Part shown: positions 17,945 through 25,167 of the stretch, in pieces
How positions within the stretch are numbered: the first letter of the stretch is position 1
Layout: each line of letters opens with the position of its first letter
From: Pirellulaceae bacterium
GTDB lineage: Bacteria; Planctomycetota; Planctomycetia; Pirellulales; Pirellulaceae
DNA length: 37,596 bases
NCBI GenBank assembly: GCA_016784735.1
Contig: JADHUC010000091.1
Span: 1-37,596, forward strand
Direction: 5' to 3'
Program-made: the position numbers and the translations under genes
Notes under the pieces: generated by a model
The model's input: only the letters and a program-made list of their open reading frames with translations
What the model was told of the DNA's origin: nothing
Databases searched by the model: none

Positions 17945-19059
17945 ATAGCGGTTTGTTCGAAAGGATTCGAAGTCCAGCCTCTGAGGATAAACACGCAATG
18001 CTCGGATCTAAAAGACAACGAATCAACTGGTCAGCACCGCGGTCGGCGCTTTGCACTCTTGTCGCCGTGGTCACACTCTTGGGCGCTACCCCCGCGGTCG
18101 GCTATGCGGCAGGCCCTTCGTCCTTTGCCGACGTGATCGACTCGGTCCAACCCAAGATCGTTAAGATCTTCGGTGCTGGCGGCATCCGAGGGCTGGAGGC
18201 GTATCAGAGTGGCTTCCTCATTTCAGCCGAGGGCCACGTACTTACCGTCTGGAGCCACGTTCTGGACACTGACTACATCACGGTAACGCTGAACGACGGT
18301 CGCAAATTCCAAGGCGAATTGGTCGGGGCCGATCCGCGCTTTGGAATTGCCATATTGAAAGTGGATGCGGACGACGTGCCGCACTTCAGCTTGGACCAGG
18401 CGGTCGAGTTGGGGACGGGCGACCGAGTGCTAGCGTTCTGTAACTTGTTCCGAGTCGCCACCGGCGACGAACCCGTCAGTGTGCTGCATGGCAGCGTGGC
18501 AATTAGGGCTCAATTGACGGCCCGCCGTGGCGTCTTCGAAACGCCTTACGATGGCCCCGTCTACGTTTTGGACGCGATGACCAACAATCCGGGGGCCGCC
18601 GGCGGCGCATTGACGAATCGGCAGGGCAAGTTGGCAGGCATCTTGGGCAAAGAACTGCGCAATTCGCTGAACAATACTTGGCTGAACTACGCCATACCCG
18701 TTCAGGAATTGACCGACTCGGTCGACCAGATTCTGGCCGGCAAGACGCGCCCGCGCGAGCCGGACGAATCGGCTAAGAAACCGGTCGAACCGTGGACGCT
18801 GCCGTTGTTGGGGCTCAGAATGGTGCCCGATGTGTTGCCCAAGACGCCGCCGTTTGTGGATGCCGTTCGCGAAGGCTCGCCGGCGCACAAAGCGGGACTC
18901 GGGCCCGACGATTTGATCCTCTTCATCAACGGCCGCGTAGCATCTTCGTGCAAGACCATTGCCGACGAGCTATCGTTGGTCGACCGTATCGACCCGATCC
19001 ATCTGACCGTGCAGCGCGGTCAAGAACTCCTTGACGTCGTGTTGGAGCCTTCAGAGTAA
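17941..19059 (+). CDS. HtrA-like pseudoprotease with PDZ, Asp and Ser lost
   Basis: This 372-residue trypsin-fold plus PDZ protein is exported by the hydrophobic segment SALCTLVAVVTLLGATPAVG. Aligned by eye to its upstream neighbour, it keeps the His (H106 in VWSHVLD). The Asp position is Gly (DPRFGIAILK, G135) and the Ser position is Ala (NNPGAAGGAL, A220). It should fold but not cleave. The PDZ domain is intact (AVREGSPAHKAGLGPDDLIL). The ATG at 17941 overlaps the previous stop (ATGA); an alternative ATG at 17998 is closer to the signal peptide. A likely role is a regulator, substrate receptor or hetero-oligomer partner of the active protease encoded directly upstream. That is inference from position and homology. 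Confidence 0.88.
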   Translation: MNSGLFERIRSPASEDKHAMLGSKRQRINWSAPRSALCTLVAVVTLLGATPAVGYAAGPSSFADVIDSVQPKIVKIFGAGGIRGLEAYQSGFLISAEGHVLTVWSHVLDTDYITVTLNDGRKFQGELVGADPRFGIAILKVDADDVPHFSLDQAVELGTGDRVLAFCNLFRVATGDEPVSVLHGSVAIRAQLTARRGVFETPYDGPVYVLDAMTNNPGAAGGALTNRQGKLAGILGKELRNSLNNTWLNYAIPVQELTDSVDQILAGKTRPREPDESAKKPVEPWTLPLLGLRMVPDVLPKTPPFVDAVREGSPAHKAGLGPDDLILFINGRVASSCKTIADELSLVDRIDPIHLTVQRGQELLDVVLEPSE

Positions 19060-19063
19060 GTCA

Positions 19064-19116
19064 GGGCCCACGGATATCCTTTCTTCATCCGTGGGTCCGC
19101 CATGCCATCCGTGGGA
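19064..19116. repeat. Intergenic palindrome CCCACGGAT / ATCCGTGGG
   Basis: Arms 19064-19075 and 19087-19098 match in 11 of 12 pairs, with the loop ATCCTTTCTTC. A third half-copy (ATCCGTGGGA) lies at 19107-19116. It fills the gap between the two pseudoprotease genes. The family is unrelated to the other palindromes here. Confidence 0.7.
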
Positions 19117-19151
19117 TCTATCTCCCCCAGTCACGAATCGAGTACAAAAAC

Positions 19152-21128
19152 ATGTCTGGTCACATGAACCGTCTGCAGCGATATGCATTGGCAGCTTGTG
19201 GGATTATCCTCGTCTCGTTCAGTGGACGAACTCTGGCCCAGGAGGATCTCGAAGCCCTCGAAGAACAAGCCATGAAAGCGGCTGTGGCTGCGGTCGCACC
19301 GTCGGTGCTTCGGATCGAGACGTTTGGCGGGCTGGAGACCGTCGGCCGGTTGCTGGTCGGTACTGGCCCGACCACGGGACTGGCCGTGGAAGACGGCTAT
19401 GTGATATCGAGCGCCTTCAACTTTGTCCAACAGCCGTCGTCCATTCTGGTCACCATGCCCAGCGGCAAGCGGGCGACGGCCGAAATCGTGGGCCGCGACC
19501 AGAACCGAATGGTCGTACTATTGAAAGTCAACTCGGAGGAGAAGCTCGTCGTTCCCGAGTTCGTACCACGGGCCGAGATGGCCGTCGGCCAATGGACGGT
19601 CGCCGTTGGCCGTACGTTTGAAGGAAGCGAAGCGAACATGTCGGTGGGCGTTCTGAGCGCCCGCAGTCGCATCTGGGGCAAAGCGATCCAGACGGACGCG
19701 AAGATCTCACCCAGTAATTATGGCGGCGCGTTGGTGGATATTCGCGGGCGAGTTCTGGGCGTGCTGGTGCCGCTATCGCCACAAGGCCAGGGCGAGGTCG
19801 CTGGGGCCGAATGGTACGACTCCGGCATTGGCTTCGCTATTCCTTTGGCCGATATCATGCCGCAGTTGGAGAAGCTGAAGCGTGGCGAGACCCTGAAACC
19901 AGGGCTTCTGGGTGTCGCACTCAAGGGCCGCGATCTATACTCCGACCCGGCCGAAATCGCAGCGTGCCAGCCGAAGTCGCCCGCGTACAAGGCGGGGCTC
20001 AAGGCGGGTGATAAGATCGTGGAAATGGATGGAACGAAGATCGTTCGCCAAGTGCAATTGAAGCATGCCCTGGGCGGCTACTACGCCGGAGACAAAGTCA
20101 AATTGGTCGTCATGCGCGACGACAAGCGGATCGAGGCCATCGTCGAATTGACCGACAAACTGGAGCCCTACCAACATCCGTTTGTAGGCGTGCTACCTTG
20201 GCGATCGCCCGCGTCCGATCCGGGCGTCGTCGTCCGCTACGTCTATCCGGGCGGCCCGGCAGCGGAAGCCGGTGTCGCGACCAAGGATCGCATCGTCGAA
20301 TTGGCTGGCAAGCCGATTGCTGACGTGAAGACGGCACTGGAGGTTTTGGCTAATCAGGAACCCGGCGAAGAAGTGTCCCTGAAGGTCATTCGCGACGGCC
20401 AGGCCCAGGACTTGACGATCAAACTGGCCACCTTGCCCACCGAGATTCCTGACTCGCTTCCGCCGGCCAGAGAGCCTCTGCAGGATTCCGAGGCCGAGAA
20501 GCCGGCGGTTGGCGAAGTCGATATCAAATTGCCGGAAGAGAAGAACGAGTGTTTCGCTTACGTTCCCGAGCGATACGATCCGAACCTGGCCTACGGCGTT
20601 GTCGTTTGGCTGCACGAACCCGGCGGCTTCGACCGGCAGAAGCTGCTGGCGCGCTGGAAGGATCACTGCGACAAGTACGATCTGATCCTGTTGGCCCCGC
20701 AAGCAGCCGACCCGTCACGCTGGTTGCCGACCGAAGTGGATTTCATCTACAAGACCCTGGACGATACGATCACGAAGTACAACGTCGATCCCACGCGGAT
20801 TGTCACCCACGGCTATCAAGCCGGCGCGGCAATGGCCTACATGATGGCGTTCGGGCATCGAGACGTGGTGCGAGCCGTCGCAGCCGTGGACGCAGGACTG
20901 CCGGCGCGAGCCCGCGTAGCAGCCAACGATCCAGTCGAGCGTTTGGCGATCCACACCACCTTTACCAAGAAGTCAAAGCTGGCCGAAGGAATCAAAGCGG
21001 CCATGAAGCGACTGGAACAAATGAAGTACCCCGTCATTTCCAAAGAACTCGACGGCGACGCACGCTATCTGAACGACGAGGAACTTGCCGAGCTGGTCCG
21101 TTGGATCGATACGCTGGACCGCCTGTAG
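19152..21128 (+). CDS. Trypsin-fold pseudoprotease fused to two PDZ and a pseudo-hydrolase
   Basis: The protein has 658 residues and a signal peptide (YALAACGIILVSFSGRTLAQ). In the trypsin-like domain all three catalytic positions are replaced: His by Phe (GYVISSAFNF, F89), Asp by Met (DQNRMVVLLK, M120) and Ser by Tyr (SPSNYGGALV, Y190). Two PDZ domains follow (SPAYKAGLKAGDKIVEMDG; GPAAEAGVATKDRIVELAG). The C-terminal alpha/beta-hydrolase resembles the PHB-depolymerase/dienelactone-hydrolase type (GVVVWLHEPGG, YNVDPTRIVTHGYQAG). Its nucleophile elbow reads GYQAG, with Gln556 where Ser or Cys is required. The whole protein therefore looks like a multi-domain binding scaffold with no enzymatic activity. 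It ends the moxR-led block. The start is weakly supported; ATG 19164 is a close alternative. Confidence 0.88.
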   Translation: MSGHMNRLQRYALAACGIILVSFSGRTLAQEDLEALEEQAMKAAVAAVAPSVLRIETFGGLETVGRLLVGTGPTTGLAVEDGYVISSAFNFVQQPSSILVTMPSGKRATAEIVGRDQNRMVVLLKVNSEEKLVVPEFVPRAEMAVGQWTVAVGRTFEGSEANMSVGVLSARSRIWGKAIQTDAKISPSNYGGALVDIRGRVLGVLVPLSPQGQGEVAGAEWYDSGIGFAIPLADIMPQLEKLKRGETLKPGLLGVALKGRDLYSDPAEIAACQPKSPAYKAGLKAGDKIVEMDGTKIVRQVQLKHALGGYYAGDKVKLVVMRDDKRIEAIVELTDKLEPYQHPFVGVLPWRSPASDPGVVVRYVYPGGPAAEAGVATKDRIVELAGKPIADVKTALEVLANQEPGEEVSLKVIRDGQAQDLTIKLATLPTEIPDSLPPAREPLQDSEAEKPAVGEVDIKLPEEKNECFAYVPERYDPNLAYGVVVWLHEPGGFDRQKLLARWKDHCDKYDLILLAPQAADPSRWLPTEVDFIYKTLDDTITKYNVDPTRIVTHGYQAGAAMAYMMAFGHRDVVRAVAAVDAGLPARARVAANDPVERLAIHTTFTKKSKLAEGIKAAMKRLEQMKYPVISKELDGDARYLNDEELAELVRWIDTLDRL

Positions 21129-21439
21129 AGTCCCGTTCGCGGATTTCCGGGAGGCCCGAAGGGTATTGACTCGATAGCCCAGCGGTGCCAGCCCTGGGAC
21201 GTCGAGTGGCAATCAAGGCAACCAAGGCCCAACGGGCCGTGACTCGCAGTCGCGGCCCGTTGGGCCTTGGAAACACACTTCATTACGCTCCATCCCTGGG
21301 CGGGCACCGCTGGGCTTTCGAGTCCCGGCCTTTCAGGCCAAGGGGATGCAAGCTCCTCGAAATCCCGTGAGGACCTCAAAAAACGCCCCGATCCGCCGCT
21401 GGGGTCCAACCGACGTGTACATCACCGCAATGAGTATCG
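21129..21439. other. Gene-free gap ending the large block, filled by nested palindrome
   Basis: This 311-bp region lies between the last gene of the plus-strand block and the end of the converging DUF1559-like gene. It contains no credible gene. Most of it is the nested repeat listed separately, which probably serves as a transcription end for both sides. Confidence 0.6.
21171..21324. repeat. Nested multi-tier palindrome
   Basis: The inner arms 21222-21239 and 21253-21270 pair perfectly over 18 bp (CCAAGGCCCAACGGGCCG). Their loop holds a further GACT-CGC-AGTC hairpin. The outer arms (about 21176-21199 and 21292-21315) match with one mismatch in 24 (AGCCCAGCGGTGCC start). CTCGA/TCGAG extends them with a further mismatch. 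It looks like one palindromic element inserted in the loop of another. Confidence 0.85.
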
Positions 21440-22174
21440 CTAGAACTTGTGTCTTCGCTCACCGCCAGCCTTGGTCACCAGTGCACGAATGCTGTCGACG
21501 TCGGTATCGGCAGAGATGAACTGCACACTGCCATCAGCCATTCCGAAAAGAAGACCACCTGTGTGGTTGGCACGGGAATCGTCTGAGGAAACTATCAAGT
21601 CAGAGATTATGTCGTCGAGGGAAACATCGGAAGGCTTCAGCCAGTGTACGGCATGGTTCCGGACTTCGGCAACTAGAACTGTGACACTTGTACCGTCAGT
21701 CACATCTGAAATCTGGCTGGCATTCGAAGCGTCGAATATCCCGCTCGGATCGCTGATTACGACATAGTTGGTAAGACATTGGAAATGCGGAGTGTTCGTT
21801 GCCTGACGCCGATGGTCCAGGACGAAGCTGGGGCATTGAAACGCAGGTGGGATCTCATCTTGGAGTGATATATTGTGAGGACTGTCCCACGGTTCCTCGA
21901 ATCGATACTGATCGTAGACATCCTTGGCGTCGAGGTAGGGGAGAAGCAGGACGCGCCAACTATGTTTCGGGCGTCTTTCTTCATCGGCCAGGTATGAGGG
22001 CGGAAACGCGCCGAAATCATCGTGATAGTTCTGTAACGCGAGAACGATTTGCTTGATGTTGTTGTAGCATTGCATGCGACGCGTTGCTTCCGGATGGGAC
22101 GAGGGAGGGAACAGTATCCTCAACGCCCACACGACAAACACACCCACAAAAGCGTAGATCACAAACCGCTTCAT
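21440..22174 (-). CDS. DUF1559-like membrane-anchored protein
   Basis: The protein has 244 residues from the ATG at 22174, preceded by GGGGGA about 8 nt upstream. The frame is open further but is repeat-like there. One N-terminal helix (FVIYAFVGVFVVWALRILF) is followed by the DUF1559 core: RRMQCYNNIKQIVLALQNYH, FGAFPPSYLADEE and SWRVLLLPYLDAKDVYDQY. The ending HTGGLLFGMADGSVQFIS is characteristic. Most planctomycete DUF1559 proteins carry a type IV pilin-like N-terminus (FTLVELLVVIAIIGIL). This one has a plain anchor helix, so it is not a typical pseudopilin. The function of the family is unknown; an envelope location is likely. Its promoter side faces a repeat-rich gap. Confidence 0.85.
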   Translation of the reverse strand: MKRFVIYAFVGVFVVWALRILFPPSSHPEATRRMQCYNNIKQIVLALQNYHDDFGAFPPSYLADEERRPKHSWRVLLLPYLDAKDVYDQYRFEEPWDSPHNISLQDEIPPAFQCPSFVLDHRRQATNTPHFQCLTNYVVISDPSGIFDASNASQISDVTDGTSVTVLVAEVRNHAVHWLKPSDVSLDDIISDLIVSSDDSRANHTGGLLFGMADGSVQFISADTDVDSIRALVTKAGGERRHKF

Positions 22175-22493
22175 GAAAGTGTCCCCCGCTGTCGTTCCGG
22201 GTAGGTCAGGGGCCTCACGGCCCCTTCGCCCCCAAGGAAGACAAAAGGTGGCAGCCACCAAATTTGACGAAGCTACGCTATATGGTGCAAGTTCTGAATA
22301 CCCCGATCTAGAAAAGCGATCAACGTTGTCTACCTATGTCTCTTGGATTTCTCAAATTTGGTGGCTGCCACCTTTTCTTTCCTCTTTTCTTTCCCTCATT
22401 TCAGAAATGCCACGGATTGCGAAGGAGCGGACAATAGCGAAGAGACCGGGCTTCTTTGTTCTTGGCTCGTCCCGTCAATGGCGGCTAATGACC
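22175..22493. other. Gene-free gap with long inverted repeat
   Basis: No credible gene is seen in these 319 bp between two minus-strand genes. The gap holds a 25-bp perfect inverted repeat listed separately, and a T-rich stretch (22372-22400). The promoter of the DUF1559-like gene must lie here, but I cannot place it. Confidence 0.4.
22243..22376. repeat. 25-bp perfect inverted repeat, 84-nt spacer
   Basis: Positions 22243-22267 and 22352-22376 are perfect inverted copies (arm begins AAAAGGTGGCAGCCACCAAA). The arm itself contains the palindrome GTGGCAGCCAC. It could be two copies of a REP-like unit in opposite orientation. No transposase lies between the arms. Confidence 0.85.
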
Positions 22494-23177
22494 CTACTCT
22501 GCGACTCGCGCCGTGGCCAGGACCAGGAACGTCGCATTCCCATCGTCCGTTTGTGACCGCATCCCGCCGGCGCTCACCGTCTGCCCGGGTGCAACTCGAA
22601 TGGTCGTTTGGCACATTGCTACAACAATCCGCGGCGGCACGAAAGAATCGTCATCGTCCTGGTCGCCGGCTGCAGGTCGAGCGTCGTCCAAGCGAGATTT
22701 CTCGATATCCAATTCCATTACCACGTCCGTGCCGGCGATCCTTGGCGTCACCCCGAGTATCGTACCGACATTCTCGTAGTTGTACGAGTTGACGGCTCGT
22801 CCGCCGGTGACATTTCTGGCAGTGACAACCGGTCGTCGTTCGCCAACTTGGACGAACGCGGGCTGCTCGTCCAGCGTCGTCAGCCTGATACGATTGACAA
22901 CGTCCACCTTGCCTTGCTTTTCCAGTTCGCGCACGCGAGCCACCGCTTCTTCCATCGCAGTGGCGGACCCCAACTGGTCATCGTCTTGGGCGCCGGCCGT
23001 CGTCTCGACGATCAACACCTCGATCTCCACCATCTTCGATTCGACATTGACTGGCTTTGCCGGCTTATTGGCCATTCGTGATACGGCCGACGCTATACCG
23101 TCGCCACGCTCGGCCGCCATGCTACTACCAATCACGAGAGCCAGTCCAACCACACACCAAACCATGACCTGTTTCAT
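22494..23177 (-). CDS. Small secreted protein with secretin-like C-terminal domain
   Basis: The protein has 227 residues from the ATG at 23177 (MKQVMVWCVVGLALVIGSSM, cleavage near AAERG), with GAGGGA about 7 nt upstream. Residues 45-60 (VEIEVLIVETT) and 105-165 (FVQVGERRPVV, YNYENVGTILGVTPRI, MELDIEKS) match the secretin (GspD/PilQ) beta domain. TTIRVAPGQTVSAGGM near 191-206 also resembles secretins. Real secretins are 400-800 residues, with N-domains for ring assembly, and those are absent here. It is thus probably a periplasmic secretin-fold relative and not a full pore. The neighbouring DUF1559-like gene is on the same strand about 320 bp downstream; a joint role is only a guess. Confidence 0.75.
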   Translation of the reverse strand: MKQVMVWCVVGLALVIGSSMAAERGDGIASAVSRMANKPAKPVNVESKMVEIEVLIVETTAGAQDDDQLGSATAMEEAVARVRELEKQGKVDVVNRIRLTTLDEQPAFVQVGERRPVVTARNVTGGRAVNSYNYENVGTILGVTPRIAGTDVVMELDIEKSRLDDARPAAGDQDDDDSFVPPRIVVAMCQTTIRVAPGQTVSAGGMRSQTDDGNATFLVLATARVAE

Positions 23178-23280
23178 TGTTGGATCCCTCATAAAGCCGT
23201 AAGTTGTATTCCCACCACCACTAAGCTAGTATCTGTCGGATTAGGTCGCCTGGCAAGTGAAATCGAGAGGTAAGCACCAA

Positions 23281-24753
23281 ATGACAACAACGAAAGCAAA
23301 AACCATGGTCGTCCCGCGAAGCGTAACCATCGGCGTCTTGAGAGCGGCGTTCTTCGGAATCGGAATCGTGCTGATCGCCGGTGGGATCAGCTTAAGCGGT
23401 GAACGCGATGGCGACCGTATTCGACCGTGCGACGAGAATCCGCGGTACTGGCAATACAAAGGCCAACCAGTGCTGCTCGTGGGCGGTACCAAGGACGACA
23501 ACCTGTTTCAACTGCCGGACTTGAAGGAGCACTTGGACGACCTGAAAGAGGTCGGCGGGAACTACATCCGCAACACGATGAGCGACCGGCCGGACAAGGG
23601 TTTTGAAGCGTATCCGTTCAAACGGCTGGACGACGGCAAGTACGATCTCAACCAATGGAACGACGAGTACTGGCAACGATTCGAGAACATGCTTCGTTGG
23701 ACGGCCGAGCGCGACATCATCGTGCAAATCGAAGTATGGGATCGCTTCGACTATACGGACCAGCGCGATTCGGGTCGCTGGACGCGGCACCCGTACAACC
23801 CACGGAACAACGTGAACTACACATCGGAAGAATCCGGGCTGAAAACGACTTATACAAGACATCCCGGCACGAACGAACAACCGTTCTTCTACACCGTTCC
23901 CGCCCTACGAAACAACCAGACGCTCTTGCGATATCAAGTCGCGCAGGTCGACAAGATGCTCTCCTACGCGTTGAAGCACGGAAACGTCCTCTACTGTATG
24001 GACAACGAAACATCCGGCGATGCCGAATGGGGCAAGTTCTGGGCAACGCACATCCGCAAGCGAGCGGCCGAGGCGGGCGTGGAAGTCCATGTGACCGAGA
24101 TGTGGGACCAGTGGGACATCAAGGGCGGCCACCACAAAGCGACCTTCGATCACCCCGATCTGTATTCGTTCATCGACGTCTCGCAGAACAACCACAACAA
24201 GCGTCAACAGCACTGGGACAACCTTGCTTGGGTCCGAGCCTACATTGCTCGCAAACCACGACCGGTCAACACCGTGAAGATCTACGGAGCGGATACCGGA
24301 CGATTCGGCAACGGCCGCGACGGCCAGGAACGGTTCTGGCGAAATATCCTTGGCGGTGCCGCGTCCACTCGGTTCCATCGCCCCGATTCGGGCCTCGGAC
24401 TGAGCGACCGAGCCAAGGCACACATTCGCAGCATGCGCCTGCTGATGGCCGAGTTCGACGTTTTCCATGCAACGCCCGACGCAAAGAGCAAACTGCTGGA
24501 CGATCGAACCGAGAACGAAGCCTATCTGACGTTCATTGCCGGTAAGCAATACGTCCTGTACTTCCCGGACGGCGGTGAAGTCACGTTGGACCTGTCCGAT
24601 GCCGAGGGATCATTCACCTTGAAATGGCTTGACGTTCTCAAGAGTCGCTGGACCGACGCGGTACGGGTTCGCGGAGGGAAAAAGGTCAAGCTTGCCGCAC
24701 CCGGAGAGGGCCATTGGGCGTGCCTGCTTGATCGGAATGATCCAACGAATTGA
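23281..24753 (+). CDS. Secreted glycoside hydrolase-like TIM barrel (DUF4038/GH140-like)
   Basis: The protein has 490 residues from the ATG at 23281 (GAGAGG about 10 nt upstream). An N-terminal signal or anchor (VLRAAFFGIGIVLIAGGIS) is followed by RIRPCDENPRYWQYKGQPVL, the typical entry of DUF4038-type barrels (object-name plus LLVGGTKDDNLF). Barrel strands carry GGNYIRNTMSDRP, DIIVQIEVWDRFDYTD and VLYCMDNETSGDAEW, where the Glu in DNETS is a likely acid/base. The end (VLKSRWTDAVRVRGGKKVKL ... GEGHWACLLDRN) matches the small beta domain that closes such proteins. The family includes apiosidase-like enzymes acting on plant or algal polysaccharide; the substrate here is unknown. It stands alone, divergent from the secretin-like gene. 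Confidence 0.8.
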   Translation: MTTTKAKTMVVPRSVTIGVLRAAFFGIGIVLIAGGISLSGERDGDRIRPCDENPRYWQYKGQPVLLVGGTKDDNLFQLPDLKEHLDDLKEVGGNYIRNTMSDRPDKGFEAYPFKRLDDGKYDLNQWNDEYWQRFENMLRWTAERDIIVQIEVWDRFDYTDQRDSGRWTRHPYNPRNNVNYTSEESGLKTTYTRHPGTNEQPFFYTVPALRNNQTLLRYQVAQVDKMLSYALKHGNVLYCMDNETSGDAEWGKFWATHIRKRAAEAGVEVHVTEMWDQWDIKGGHHKATFDHPDLYSFIDVSQNNHNKRQQHWDNLAWVRAYIARKPRPVNTVKIYGADTGRFGNGRDGQERFWRNILGGAASTRFHRPDSGLGLSDRAKAHIRSMRLLMAEFDVFHATPDAKSKLLDDRTENEAYLTFIAGKQYVLYFPDGGEVTLDLSDAEGSFTLKWLDVLKSRWTDAVRVRGGKKVKLAAPGEGHWACLLDRNDPTN

Positions 24754-24771
24754 AAGAGACGACGAATACCG

Positions 24772-25062
24772 TCACCCGGCCGGATTCTCGATCCATTCTT
24801 GGTAGCAGCGATCGCAGAGGAAAATTGTCAACCGCCGAAATACCTGGTTCATCGCCTCGCGTTCGGACAACTCTTCCACTTGGGCCAGCAATCGTTCGAT
24901 TTCTCGCCGGTGGTCTCGCCGGAGATCCTCTTCGGTGAACTCCGGCGGCGTTGGGTCGGCGATGGCTTCGATCTTGACGACGAAGAAGTCACCTCGGCCC
25001 GGATGCAACTCGACCGTGCAGCGATCGCAGAACAGCGGCGATTCAGTCGGTTGCGCAGGCAT
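24772..25062 (-). CDS. Small double-CxxC protein, probable zinc binder
   Basis: The protein has 96 residues from the ATG at 25062; an in-frame GTG at 25074 would add four. Two CxxC pairs, C12/C15 (FCDRC) and C83/C86 (FLCDRCYQEW), flank an acidic helical middle (EEDLRRDHRREIERLLAQVE). The pairs could fold together into one zinc site. There is no signal peptide, so it is cytoplasmic. This arrangement is typical of planctomycete small proteins of unknown function. The gene converges with the glycosidase (18 bp between the stops). A 34-bp palindrome lies immediately upstream and may act on its expression. Confidence 0.7.
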   Translation of the reverse strand: MPAQPTESPLFCDRCTVELHPGRGDFFVVKIEAIADPTPPEFTEEDLRRDHRREIERLLAQVEELSEREAMNQVFRRLTIFLCDRCYQEWIENPAG

Positions 25063-25076
25063 GGGGCTACTCACTC

Positions 25077-25110
25077 AGTACTGTGTACCGAGTACTTGGT
25101 ACAGAGTACT
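25077..25110. repeat. 34-bp imperfect palindrome built on AGTACT/GTAC
   Basis: The 17-bp arms match with two mismatches. The motif AGTACT appears at both ends and AGTACT/GGTAC in the centre. It lies between the sulfatase 3' end and the start of the double-CxxC gene. It could be an operator for a dimeric regulator or another intergenic repeat; the sequence alone cannot decide. Confidence 0.65.
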
Positions 25111-25167
25111 CACCTTGCCGGATCGAGGATGAATTGATCGAGGCCAAACATGTGCGATTTGATGGCC

